A DNA stretch of 64,000 nucleotides from Terriglobia bacterium (GTDB taxonomy: Bacteria > Acidobacteriota > Terriglobia > JAIQFV01). The stretch spans positions 62,001 to 126,000 of the forward strand of contig JAIQFV010000006.1 in assembly GCA_020073085.1 (NCBI GenBank), read 5' to 3'. A program made the translations under genes and the position numbers. Under the pieces are notes generated by a model. It was given only the letters and a program-made list of their open reading frames with translations. It was not told the origin of the DNA and made no database searches. This document shows positions 24,330 to 33,667 of the stretch, one piece after another. The stretch's first letter is position 1; each line of letters begins with the position of its first letter.

Positions 24330-26912
24330 ATGATGAATCGAATTCGGCGTTTCTGTCGGGCGAGGATTTTCATCGCCGTACGTGACTGGCCTGTGACACG
24401 CTTAAATCCCCAGCAGCGAGAAAGGGAGCACCGAAGATCGCGAAGCTTCCGGCAGGTCGGTCAGACCCTGTCCCTCCTCCTGCTCTTGACCGTCCCGGCG
24501 CTGGCCCAGTGGCAGTCCGTTGGAAATTTCAAATCCGTCAAGCGCGAAGCCGACCGCATCACCCTCGACTGCCAGAATGCTGAAGTGCAGATCACCTCTC
24601 TGGCCGCGGATTTGATCCGGGTGCGCATGACGCCGGGCCATGTGTTTGGCCGGGACGAGAGCTGGGCGGTTGTGAAAAGTGACTGGCCCCGGGTTCCGAT
24701 CGAGATTACAGAAGGCCGCGACAGGATTCGCCTCGCCACGGCGGAGATATCAGTCGAAGTGACCAAGGCAGCCTGCCGCATCACCTTTCGCGACAAGAGC
24801 GGGACCCTCATCAATCAGGATGATCCCGGGAAAGGCATGGGCTGGGAGGGGAAGGAGGTCCGCGCCTGGAAGGTAATGCCGGCGGATGAGTATTATTATG
24901 GTCTGGGCGAAAAGGCCGGGTCGTTGGAACACAACCATCAGGCCTTTGTCAATTGGAACACCGACGCATACGGGTACCGTTGGGGAACGGATCCCATCTA
25001 TCAAACGATCCCATTCCTGCTCGCCCTTCGCGAGGGGCGAAGCTACGGAATTTTTTTTGACAACACCTACCGTTCCACCTTTGACCTCGGAAAATCGCGG
25101 CGTGACCAGTACGCGTTTGGAGCCGAGGGGGGCGAACTCAATTATTACTTTTTTTATGGTCCCCATCCGAAGAAGGTCATCGAAAGATACACCGATCTCA
25201 TTGGCCGGATGCCGCTGCCGCCGCGATGGGCGCTGGGGTATCAGCAAAGCCGCTATAGCTATGAGCCGGAAAGCCGTGTCCGGGAGATCGTCAATAACTT
25301 TCGCCAACGGGGCATTCCTTGCGATGTCATTTACCTGGACATTGATTACATGGACGGCTATCGCATCTTTACGGTCGATCCGAAGAAGTTTCCGCATTTC
25401 CGTGAAATGATTTCCGAATTTGCAGACCTTGGCATCAAAGTCGTCACCATCATTGATCCCGGAGTCAAACAGGAGCCGGGCTATTGGGTGTACGACGAAG
25501 GGGTGAAAGGAAGCCACTTCGTCACCATGCCCGATGGAAAGTTTTTTGCCGGCAATGTGTGGCCCGGCCAGTGCGTGTTTCCCGATTTCACCCGTGGCGC
25601 CACGCGGACGTGGTGGGGAGGGCTTTACAAAGGGCTTGTGGATGCGGGGGTCAAGGGGTTCTGGAATGACATGAATGAGCCGGCGGTTTTTGCCAAGACC
25701 GACGATCAGACGGCTCGAACGATGCCCTTGGACGCGGTCCACGATGACAACGGCCAGAACTCCAGCCATCGCAAGTCACACAATGTTTATGGAATGTTGA
25801 TGGCTCGCGCGACGTTTGAGGGAGTCCAAGCCCTGCGGCCCGACGAAAGGCCGTTCGTGTTGACGCGCGCGTCCTTTGCGGGTGGCCAGCGCTATGCCGC
25901 GACGTGGACCGGAGATAACAGCAGCGATTGGGGGCATCTTCATTTGTGGCTTCCCATGACCTTGAACCTGGGATTGTCGGGCCAACCCTTCGCCGGTCCC
26001 GATATTGGAGGCTTTGCGGGAAATCCCTCCGCCGAGTTGTACACCCGCTTTATGGAGGCGGGCGCATTCAGTCCGTTTATGCGGGAACACTCAGACAAGG
26101 GGACCCGCGACCGGGAGCCATGGTCCTACGGCCCCGAATATGAGGCGATCAATCGCCGCTACATCCAGACCCGTTACCGGCTCATGCCCTACATTTATTC
26201 GGCGTTCGAAGAGGCCGCGCGGACCGGCCTGCCGGTGATGCGGCCGCTCTTTCTGGAATTTCCATACGACCCCAAAACCTACCGCATGGACACAGAGTAC
26301 TTTTTTGGCCCGGACTTGATTGTGGCGCCGGTCCTCAATGAGGGTGAGAGACGCCGTTCGATTTATCTTCCGGCCGGGGACTGGTTCAACTTCTGGACTG
26401 GAGAAAAACTGACCGGGCCGGCGGATATCAAGCTGGAAGCCCCCCTCGACCTGTTGCCCGTCTTTGCCCGCGGGGGCGCTATCATCCCGGTCCAGCAGGA
26501 ATTGCAGTATACCGATGAGGCCCCGATCGATCCGCTGACGCTGGAAATTTTTCCGGACGCCGATTCCAACGGATCGCTCTATGAAGATGATGGATCGAGT
26601 TATGAGTATCAACAGGGGAAGACAGCGCGCACCCATTACCATTGCCGGTCCACGACGGAGCAAATCGTTCTCGAGATTGGGAACCGGCAAGGGGGCTATG
26701 TGCCGGCCCGGAGGTCCTATCAGCTGAAGTTCAACGCCATGGACGGCGCCCCGAAAAAGATTCAATTGGCCGGACGTGATCTTCCCCGGGTCAGAAACCT
26801 CGGGGAGCTTCGCCAGCGGGAGAGCGGCTGGACCTATGACAGCGTGATGAAAACCGTCTGGGTCAAGTTTCCTGATGACCCATCAGCCAGGACCGTGGTC
26901 CTGGTGAAGTGA
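24330..26912 (+). CDS. Exported GH31 family alpha-glucosidase
   Basis: An ~860-residue glycoside hydrolase of family 31. The nucleophile is D447 in FWNDMNEPAVF and the acid/base D529 in TWTGDNSSDW; the YYGLGEKAGSLE and CDVIYLDIDYMDGY segments are also family hallmarks. A C-terminal beta-sandwich and a DUF5110-like end follow. A hydrophobic segment (LSLLLLLTVPALAQ) about 60 residues in looks like a signal peptide, so the N-terminus is long. The ATG at 24330 has GGGAGG nine bases upstream; a later GTG in the Arg-rich lead would give a normal signal. It would release glucose from maltooligosaccharides made by the GH13 enzyme. Confidence 0.93.
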   Translation: MMNRIRRFCRARIFIAVRDWPVTRLNPQQREREHRRSRSFRQVGQTLSLLLLLTVPALAQWQSVGNFKSVKREADRITLDCQNAEVQITSLAADLIRVRMTPGHVFGRDESWAVVKSDWPRVPIEITEGRDRIRLATAEISVEVTKAACRITFRDKSGTLINQDDPGKGMGWEGKEVRAWKVMPADEYYYGLGEKAGSLEHNHQAFVNWNTDAYGYRWGTDPIYQTIPFLLALREGRSYGIFFDNTYRSTFDLGKSRRDQYAFGAEGGELNYYFFYGPHPKKVIERYTDLIGRMPLPPRWALGYQQSRYSYEPESRVREIVNNFRQRGIPCDVIYLDIDYMDGYRIFTVDPKKFPHFREMISEFADLGIKVVTIIDPGVKQEPGYWVYDEGVKGSHFVTMPDGKFFAGNVWPGQCVFPDFTRGATRTWWGGLYKGLVDAGVKGFWNDMNEPAVFAKTDDQTARTMPLDAVHDDNGQNSSHRKSHNVYGMLMARATFEGVQALRPDERPFVLTRASFAGGQRYAATWTGDNSSDWGHLHLWLPMTLNLGLSGQPFAGPDIGGFAGNPSAELYTRFMEAGAFSPFMREHSDKGTRDREPWSYGPEYEAINRRYIQTRYRLMPYIYSAFEEAARTGLPVMRPLFLEFPYDPKTYRMDTEYFFGPDLIVAPVLNEGERRRSIYLPAGDWFNFWTGEKLTGPADIKLEAPLDLLPVFARGGAIIPVQQELQYTDEAPIDPLTLEIFPDADSNGSLYEDDGSSYEYQQGKTARTHYHCRSTTEQIVLEIGNRQGGYVPARRSYQLKFNAMDGAPKKIQLAGRDLPRVRNLGELRQRESGWTYDSVMKTVWVKFPDDPSARTVVLVK

Positions 26913-27470
26913 TTCCGTGAGTACATTTTCCTTGGGCCTTAGAAGTTTATCCTTTCAAAGTATCCGCACTTGGGTAAATTTCCGGCGACCGAGGGTCCAA
27001 TCCTCATACCCTTGGCGGTCTTTGCGGTTGATTGTCGCGCACACACTTTTTCGAAATCCCCCGAAAACTGAATTCCCTGATCCAAACCACTAACTCAGGA
27101 ATGAATTCCTCCCCATGATCTTGACCGGTTCGGTTGATGTCGGTTTAGCGTCTTTGCCGGCGTGGGCCGTTCGCGACGAGGTCCTGGCGCGAAGGCTCAT
27201 CCAAATGAAGATCAAGGATTATCAGCTGCGCCGCTTTGTTGCAGTGGTTTCACTCCGCCAGTGTCTGTCTTCTGCGGCCAGGGTCTTTGTTTCGTTCATT
27301 CTGGCCCAGAAGCTGAGGCTCCAGGAGATGGCTGCGGGAGTCCCCCCTCCCAGGTAGATCGTTGCCTTTTGAAGTGGCGCCGGATGACTCTCAGGGGGGC
27401 ATGCGGCGCTCCTTCCGAATGCGGATTTTGGATTTCGGAATGCGGGTTTGTGAAAGAAATTTTTACCCTC
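26913..27470. other. Intergenic region, 558 bp
   Basis: This is the spacer between the GH31 gene and the respiratory operon promoter. It holds phrases such as CTTGGCGGTCTTTGCGGTTG that recur as intergenic debris elsewhere in the window (for example near 43000). An open frame at 27115-27357 has no ribosome site and no family features. I see no gene. Confidence 0.5.
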
Positions 27471-27499
27471 TTGACATAGGTTTTGGCGTGAACTATATT
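27471..27499 (+). promoter_or_regulatory. Sigma-70-type promoter of the bc-complex-1 operon
   Basis: TTGACA (27471-27476) and TATATT (27494-27499) are separated by exactly 17 bases, a near-consensus housekeeping promoter. It points to the Rieske gene, leaving a leader of about 345 bases. The leader has no obvious known riboswitch or gene. Confidence 0.75.
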
Positions 27500-27851
27500 T
27501 TCCGTTTCATTCACTACGAATTTATAAGCTGAGTAAGAGCCATTCTTGAGTAGCATCGCTCGGACCCATACAAGCTCAGGGCTTCAGGTTACACAAAACT
27601 ATTCACCATTCTTGAATCTCTTATATCAGCCCGATCACCAATCTTCCCGCTTTTAATCCGGTGCTGAGGAATGCTGCCGACAACCGAGAGTCAATGTGTG
27701 AAGAGAGTTGTCGGAAGGGATGGGTCGGGGGGTGCCGGTGCGGGTGCGACGGCCCACGGAGGCGTCGCTGAGTGCCTCGATCCGACCACCCCGCAGTGAT
27801 GAGTTTGTCCCTGAATTGTCTGGCCGCATGCCAGACGGAGTGAAGAGTGCT

Positions 27852-28448
27852 ATGGCAGAATCAACGGACGCGACTGTCCTCGGTCAGAATTCGAAGCCGG
27901 AAGTGAAGCCGGCCCCTGGAAAACCCGTCGCTAAGCCGACCAAGGCCGAGGCTGGCGGGGGGGAAGACGAGATCCTCGGAAAGCGGCGCCGCATCATCTG
28001 GGCGTGCATCGTCGGCTATCTGGGTGTCAGCTTTTTGATGTTCCTGCGTTTTTTCTTCCCTCGCGCCCTGTTTGAGCCCAGCACCATCTTCAAGGTCGGT
28101 TACCCCTCGGACTTCGCCATCGGGGTCGATACCAAGTTCCAGAAAGCCTACCGGATTGCCGTGGTGAAGGAGCCGGAGCGGTTGTTTGTCATCTTTTTGA
28201 AATGCACGCATCTCGGCTGTACGCCTGATTGGAAGCCTGCGGAAGATAAATTCAAGTGCCCGTGTCACGGGAGCGGCTACACCAGCGAAGGAGTCAACTT
28301 CGAAGGCCCTGCGCCTCGCCCGATGGACCGCGCCCGGGTGGAGCTGGATGCGGAGGGGCAGATCGTGGTGGATACCGGAAAACTGTATTCCTGGTTCAAG
28401 GGCCAACCCTCTCAATTCAATGACCCGGGGGCTTTTCTCGCAGTTTGA
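27852..28448 (+). CDS. Rieske [2Fe-2S] protein of bc complex 1
   Basis: A 198-residue protein. A Pro/Lys-rich cytoplasmic lead is followed by one membrane helix (IIWACIVGYLGVSFLMFLRF) and a Rieske domain whose cluster ligands are CTHLGC and CPCHGS. It passes electrons from quinol at cytochrome b to the c-type heme subunits. The ATG at 27852 is the likely start; the frame is open upstream to 27708 but reads as Arg/Pro-rich leader. It is followed in order by the two cytochrome b parts and the octaheme cytochrome. Confidence 0.92.
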   Translation: MAESTDATVLGQNSKPEVKPAPGKPVAKPTKAEAGGGEDEILGKRRRIIWACIVGYLGVSFLMFLRFFFPRALFEPSTIFKVGYPSDFAIGVDTKFQKAYRIAVVKEPERLFVIFLKCTHLGCTPDWKPAEDKFKCPCHGSGYTSEGVNFEGPAPRPMDRARVELDAEGQIVVDTGKLYSWFKGQPSQFNDPGAFLAV

Positions 28449-28511
28449 TTTCAGCGCGCGGAAATCCCCATTATGTCTGGGTCTTGAAATCCAATTTCGG
28501 TGGAGTGATTG

Positions 28512-29450
28512 ATGGCAGAGGAAAACGGAAACGGCAAAGGTCAAAAGAGACTGACTGCAGTCCTGGAGAAGGTCAAGGGAGATACCAAGGCCCTCCAGGA
28601 AAAGGCCGCCGAAGAGATCAAAAGTTACAAGGAATATGACCGGACTCAAGTCTACAAGTCCGTCTTCCGGGTCAAGCATGACGACACGCCCCGCGGCCGC
28701 GCCCTGGGGATTCTGACCAACGTTTTTCTCCACCTCCATCCCGCCAAGATCAACCGTGATGCCGTACGTTACAGTTATACCTGGGGAATGGGAGGCATCT
28801 CCTTCTACCTTTTCATTGTGCTGACCTTCACCGGGGTGCTGCTGATGTTTTATTATCACCCCACCAAGGGTCAGGCCTTCCGAGACATTCTTTATTTGGA
28901 AGCTGATGTTCCCTTCGGAAACCTCTTGCGCAATATGCACCGCTGGGCGGCGCATTTGATGGTGATTACGGTTTGGCTCCACATGTTCCGCGTCTTCCTC
29001 ACCGGGTCGTACAAGAAACCGCGTGAGTTTAACTGGGTGGTGGGGGTAGTGCTCATGTTGCTCACCCTGCTGCTTTCGTTTACGGGATACCTCTTGCCGG
29101 ACGACCAATTGGGGTTTTGGGCCGTCACCGTGGGGACGAACATGGCCCGCGCCACTCCCCTTCTCGGAAATGAAGGACCGTTCGGCCCGCAATTGGGCAT
29201 GAACCCCTTCAATGACGTTCGATTTGCCCTGTTGGGGGGATCGATCGTGGATGCCAACGCGTTGCTGCGGTCCTACATCTGGCATTGCATCGGGATTCCC
29301 ATCCTCATCTCGATTTTCATGGCCGTGCATTTCTGGCGCGTTCGAAAGGACGGCGGCATCTCCGGACCGGCACCGGTCATGCTGGAGTCCGAGATCAAGG
29401 AACTGAAAAGGGGCGCCGTGTCTGCGCCGCTCAAGGCGGGAGGACATTAA
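28512..29450 (+). CDS. Cytochrome b, N-terminal part (b6-like), bc complex 1
   Basis: A 312-residue protein. After a charged lead of ~75 residues come four membrane helices. Heme ligands are the His pairs in [20 protein letters not shown] and in SYIWHCIGI...AVHFWRVRK. The loop [23 protein letters not shown] is the usual Qo-side cytochrome b segment, with DDQ instead of the more common WDQ. The protein corresponds to a b6-type half; the C-terminal half is the next gene, whose ATG overlaps this stop (TAATG). GGTGGAG stands ahead of the ATG. Confidence 0.93.
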   Translation: MAEENGNGKGQKRLTAVLEKVKGDTKALQEKAAEEIKSYKEYDRTQVYKSVFRVKHDDTPRGRALGILTNVFLHLHPAKINRDAVRYSYTWGMGGISFYLFIVLTFTGVLLMFYYHPTKGQAFRDILYLEADVPFGNLLRNMHRWAAHLMVITVWLHMFRVFLTGSYKKPREFNWVVGVVLMLLTLLLSFTGYLLPDDQLGFWAVTVGTNMARATPLLGNEGPFGPQLGMNPFNDVRFALLGGSIVDANALLRSYIWHCIGIPILISIFMAVHFWRVRKDGGISGPAPVMLESEIKELKRGAVSAPLKAGGH

Positions 29451-30385
29451 TGGATTGGCATCAGATCTGGGAGATCGCGTCGACACCGGACAATGTTCCG
29501 ATTGTGGCGCTCCTGTTTCTCGTTCCTTTTTACACCTGGTATGCCTTCCGCCAGGCGCGCGCCAACGATCGCCTGATCGGGGCATTGGAAACGGACCCCC
29601 AGATGGCCAAGACCCATCATCGAAAGACATTCCCTTTCAAACAGGAATGGCCGCGAGAGGTGCACGTCTGGCCCTTTTTGTTGCGCATCGAGTTCTTGGC
29701 AGCCATCATTGTGACGGTCATCTTGATGATTTGGTCCATCACCCTGAATGCCCCGTTGGAGGAGCCGGCGAATCCCAACCTCACGATGAACCCGGCCAAG
29801 GCCCCGTGGTATTTTCTCGGTTTGCAGGAGATGCTGGTTTACTTTGATCCGTGGATGGCGGGGGTTGTCCTCCCCAGCCTGATCCTGGTGGGGTTGGCGG
29901 CAATTCCCTTTATGGACGAAAATCCCCTCGGCGCCGGCTACTACACCCTCAAACAACGCAAGTGGTCCATCGGCGCCTTCTGTTTCGGTTTTTTGGTTCT
30001 GTGGCTGACCATGATTTTCATTGGGACGTTTATCCGCGGGCCGGGATGGATGTGGTTCTGGCCGGGACAAACCTGGGACCACAGCCGGGTCGTCTTTGAG
30101 GTGAACCGGGACTTGCCGGATCTTTTCTTGATTACAAGCGCCTGGGGAAAGGGAATATTCGGCGCCATTGTAGTGGCCGTCTACTATGGGCTCGCAGGCT
30201 GGCTGGTCCACAAGGTCATTACGCTGAACGATTTCAATCGGAAGATTTTCAAACGGATGAGTGTCTTGCAGTACCTGACGTTGCAGTTCTTTCTGATCAC
30301 CATGTTGCTGCTCCCGTTGAAGATCTTCATCCGTCACGCATTTCGTATCAAATACATATGGATCACACCATGGTTCAATATCTGA
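29450..30385 (+). CDS. Cytochrome b, C-terminal part (subunit IV-like, extended), bc complex 1
   Basis: A 311-residue membrane protein corresponding to subunit IV of b6f or the C-terminal half of cytochrome b. It holds [16 protein letters not shown], the Qo-site segment (PEWY equivalent is APWY), and FIRGPGWMWFWPG. Compared with the bc-complex-2 version (232 residues) it has an N-terminal membrane helix and a C-terminal extension with two further helices. It overlaps cytochrome b by one base, so translation should be coupled. Confidence 0.92.
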   Translation: MDWHQIWEIASTPDNVPIVALLFLVPFYTWYAFRQARANDRLIGALETDPQMAKTHHRKTFPFKQEWPREVHVWPFLLRIEFLAAIIVTVILMIWSITLNAPLEEPANPNLTMNPAKAPWYFLGLQEMLVYFDPWMAGVVLPSLILVGLAAIPFMDENPLGAGYYTLKQRKWSIGAFCFGFLVLWLTMIFIGTFIRGPGWMWFWPGQTWDHSRVVFEVNRDLPDLFLITSAWGKGIFGAIVVAVYYGLAGWLVHKVITLNDFNRKIFKRMSVLQYLTLQFFLITMLLLPLKIFIRHAFRIKYIWITPWFNI

Positions 30386-30421
30386 ATCTGCTCTGCAGCA
30401 GCAGCGTGAAGGAGGGTCCGG

Positions 30422-33400
30422 GTGCCTGAGACACCGACGGCTCCGCTCGAAGAGCAAGATCCGGTTACGAGCAACTCCTACAGCGTCATCTATCTTGTTG
30501 CCTCGGTTCTTCTGATCCTGACCCTGTTCTGGGCGCTCTACGACGAAGTGTATGGATTGCGTCCCTGGAAGGGTTATCAAAAGAGATTTGTGTCGCTCTA
30601 CCTGGCCCATCTGAAGAAGTTGAAGCCCGGGGAGAAGGTGGCCGAAGAAGAGATCAAGAAGACGGAAGGTTACCAGGAACTGGACCGCGCCTATAAAGCC
30701 GCTGAATTGGAGGCGGCGCCCCGCGTCAAAGAGATCGACCGTCAAGTGGGGATGATCGATGCCCGGGCGACGGCCTTGACCGACACCTTTCAGACGGCGC
30801 GGAGTGAGGTAAGTGCGAAGATTTACGAAATTGAACACACGGCCGCTGGCTCCAAGCCTTCGTTGGAGAAGGACCTCGAGGAGATTAAGAGAGGCCCCTT
30901 CAAAATAGAGTTGCCGTTGCTCGATGGTTCGGAAAACAGGGAAAAGGCCAGCTATAAATTTGAAGACCTGGAGAAGGAGTTCGACCGCCTGAAGGGAATG
31001 AAGGCCGACCTGCTGGCGCAGCGCCTGGAGACCCTGAAACAAGCGAGTGATCTCCACAAGAAACGGGACCAGTACCTTGAAGACCGCATGATCGGATTGA
31101 CGGAACAGCAGGTAAATTCCTTGATCTCGAAGATGGAGGATTTCAAGGTCGAAATCAAGCAGATTAATGTGCCCGAATACGGCATTGTGGATCGGTGCGA
31201 ATCGTGTCACGTGGGGATCCGCGAGCCGCTGGTGCTGGAAGCCAAGGACATGGGTGGGGAGAAGGCCTTCACGTCGCATCCCGATAAGGAACTTCTCAAG
31301 ATTCACGATCCCGACCGCTTCGGTTGCACCCCCTGCCACAACGGAAACGGGCGCGCCACCGTCAGCGCAGAGCGGGGCCATGGTCAGTATGAGCACTGGT
31401 TGTGGCCGATGTATGCCACCAAGAACGCGGACTCCGGATGCGTCCAATGCCATCTCAATGATATTGTCCTCGACCACGCCGACACGCTGAATTACGGCCG
31501 GGAGATGTATTGGGAGCGCGGGTGCATGGGTTGCCACCGCTATGAGGGTTACGACAAGGAGCCGGAACAGCTGCTGGCCGTAAACCAAAATCTCCGCTCG
31601 CTGGAGGGCCAAAAGAAGGAGGATCAGAAGCAGATCGCCGCCCTGGAAAAGGAATCTGAAGACGCGGCCACCAACGAAGAGGCGCGGCAGCTCCTGGCGA
31701 AGTCCCAGGAGATCCCCATGAAGATCAGCCTGCTCGACGCCCAGATGGAACAGCTTGACATGCAATCCAAGAGTCTGCTGCGTGAGCAGAAGAAGATCGG
31801 CCCGAACCTCAAGGATGTCCGGCTCAAGTTGAAAAAAGAATGGATTCCCGTTTGGCTGGAGCAGCCGACGGCGTTTCGTCCCACCACTAAGATGCCCAAT
31901 TTCCGTCTGACACAGGAGCAGCGCGAAGCCATCGCCGCTTTTATCTGGCAGTCGGGAACGGGCACGGCTCCGCCCGCCCAGCCGCCGGGAGATGTGCAAA
32001 ATGGCAAAGAGCTTTTCGAGACCCGAGGCTGCCTGGCCTGTCATTCGATGGGGGAGGGCAGTGAGAAGACCGGCGGGACCTTTGCGGCCAATCTGAGCCG
32101 CGTCGGTGAAAAGGCAAACTACGATTACCTGGTGCGCTGGGTTCACAACCCGCGGGAACGCACCTTGCCTTACTGCCCTTACGAGAAAAAGGACATCACG
32201 GCCGCCGATTACGCCAAGCATGGTCTGCCGTACGTCTTTGATCCGGACCACTCCAAGTGCCCCAACGACGGGCATGAGCTCCAGGTGCAACAAACCACCG
32301 TCATGCCGAGTTTGCGGCTGTCGTGGAAGGAGGCGCAGGACATTGCTTCTTACCTCGTGACCCAGCGGCATCCCAATGCTTCGTACCCTGCGGCGCCTTT
32401 CATGGATGATCCCGGGCTGAAGGTCAAGGGGATGCAATACGTCAAGTTCTATGGGTGCGCCAGCTGCCACGAGATCGCGGGCCTCGAGGAGGAGGGACGC
32501 ATCGGGACGGAGTTGACGAAAGAGGGCAGCAAGCCGATCGACAACTTTGACTTCGCGCTTCAAACCCGCAAGGCGAGGAACGAAGACTGGTACACCGGGA
32601 AGGGCTTCATCGAGCACAAGCTGCAACAACCGGAAGTTTTCGATACCGGGATGGTCAAAGCGCCGCTGGAAAAACTGCGGATGCCTAATCCGCACCTGGA
32701 TGATCAACAGCGATCGGCCATCACGACATTTCTGATCGGCAGCGTGGATTCCCCGTGGCCCAACGATATCTTCTACAATCCTGCCGGGCAGGCCAAAGAC
32801 ATCCAGGACGGTTGGTGGATTGTCAGAAAGTACAACTGCATGGGCTGTCATCAAGTCCGTCTGGGACAGCGGTCCGTGCTCATGGATCTGCCGCGGTACC
32901 AGAACCCGGATTGGCGGGAACAATTGCCTCCGCGGCTGGTGGGCGAAGGGGCACGGGTCACCCCCCAGTGGCTGGAACAATTCCTGGCGAATCCGGCGCT
33001 CAATATGACGGACACAGACCGCAACGGCGTCCGGCCTTATCTCAAGGCCCGCATGCCGACCTTTTTCTTTTCACCCGACGAAATCCGGAAACTGGTGCGC
33101 TTCTTCATGGCATTGTCAACTCAGGCGGAGCCTTATATTCCGCAGAAGCTCGAGGCCTTGTCCCCTCAGGAAACACAGATGGCGAGAGAACTCTTCACTT
33201 CAAAAGCAGCCCCCTGCCTGAAGTGCCATGCCACGGGCGAACCGACACATGACAAGGCCGCCACCGCTCCTAATTTCCTCCTGGCAAAGGACCGATTGAA
33301 GCCGAACTGGACCGGGCGATGGATTGCAGATCCAGCGGTGATCAGTCCGGGCACATCCATGCCCTCGAACCTCTTTAAGGTGCAGGAGGGGCGGTACGTC

Positions 33401-33520
33401 TTTTCAGGACCCCTGCCGGACATTTTCAAGGGGTACGACAAGGACCAGATTGCGTTGCTGGTCCGCTATATGTTCGAATTAACTCCGGAGGAGCAACGAC
33501 AGCTCTTGTCGCGGCGCTGA
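30422..33520 (+). CDS. Membrane-anchored octaheme c-type cytochrome with coiled-coil insertions, bc complex 1
   Basis: A 1032-residue protein with one N-terminal membrane helix (residues ~22-42) and eight CxxCH sites starting at C259, C302, C340, C368, C537, C679, C806 and C932. Residues ~45-255 and ~375-470 are rich in Glu, Lys and Leu in heptad-like order, so they are likely coiled coils. Later parts resemble repeated mono-heme cytochrome c domains (WLEQPTAFRPTTKMPNF type). It presumably takes electrons from the Rieske protein. GGAGGG precedes the GTG at 30422. A homologous octaheme protein of 708 residues without the coiled coils is at 51711. Confidence 0.92.
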   Translation: MPETPTAPLEEQDPVTSNSYSVIYLVASVLLILTLFWALYDEVYGLRPWKGYQKRFVSLYLAHLKKLKPGEKVAEEEIKKTEGYQELDRAYKAAELEAAPRVKEIDRQVGMIDARATALTDTFQTARSEVSAKIYEIEHTAAGSKPSLEKDLEEIKRGPFKIELPLLDGSENREKASYKFEDLEKEFDRLKGMKADLLAQRLETLKQASDLHKKRDQYLEDRMIGLTEQQVNSLISKMEDFKVEIKQINVPEYGIVDRCESCHVGIREPLVLEAKDMGGEKAFTSHPDKELLKIHDPDRFGCTPCHNGNGRATVSAERGHGQYEHWLWPMYATKNADSGCVQCHLNDIVLDHADTLNYGREMYWERGCMGCHRYEGYDKEPEQLLAVNQNLRSLEGQKKEDQKQIAALEKESEDAATNEEARQLLAKSQEIPMKISLLDAQMEQLDMQSKSLLREQKKIGPNLKDVRLKLKKEWIPVWLEQPTAFRPTTKMPNFRLTQEQREAIAAFIWQSGTGTAPPAQPPGDVQNGKELFETRGCLACHSMGEGSEKTGGTFAANLSRVGEKANYDYLVRWVHNPRERTLPYCPYEKKDITAADYAKHGLPYVFDPDHSKCPNDGHELQVQQTTVMPSLRLSWKEAQDIASYLVTQRHPNASYPAAPFMDDPGLKVKGMQYVKFYGCASCHEIAGLEEEGRIGTELTKEGSKPIDNFDFALQTRKARNEDWYTGKGFIEHKLQQPEVFDTGMVKAPLEKLRMPNPHLDDQQRSAITTFLIGSVDSPWPNDIFYNPAGQAKDIQDGWWIVRKYNCMGCHQVRLGQRSVLMDLPRYQNPDWREQLPPRLVGEGARVTPQWLEQFLANPALNMTDTDRNGVRPYLKARMPTFFFSPDEIRKLVRFFMALSTQAEPYIPQKLEALSPQETQMARELFTSKAAPCLKCHATGEPTHDKAATAPNFLLAKDRLKPNWTGRWIADPAVISPGTSMPSNLFKVQEGRYVFSGPLPDIFKGYDKDQIALLVRYMFELTPEEQRQLLSRR

Positions 33521-33550
33521 AGGGCTTTCCATTGAATGGAAATCAGCGCC
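33513..33550. repeat. Hairpin overlapping the end of the octaheme cytochrome gene
   Basis: GGCGCTGA (33513-33520, containing the stop codon) pairs with 33543-33550, and TTTCCATT pairs with AATGGAAA inside it, leaving a 5-base bulge. No T run follows, so it may be a processing or mRNA-stability element rather than a terminator. Confidence 0.55.
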
Positions 33551-33667
33551 GATAAGTCCTTCCGTAGCTGTGAACTAGAAGTTTGGAATAGATTCATTTG
33601 GCCCAGTCGAACTAGTGATGATAAGAATTTAACTTTTAACTAAACCTTCAACCACCAAGGGAAAGCC

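Noticed and set aside
27115-27357. 80-residue frame between GH31 and the bc-1 promoter
   Set aside because: No ribosome site, composition like intergenic debris, no recognisable fold.
27861-29630. 589-residue minus-strand open frame
   Set aside because: A shadow of the Rieske and cytochrome b genes; no motif or ribosome site.
29447-32980. 1177-residue open frame on the minus strand
   Set aside because: It lies opposite the cytochrome b and octaheme genes, whose heme motifs prove the plus strand; the translated text is His/Arg/Leu-rich with no family features.
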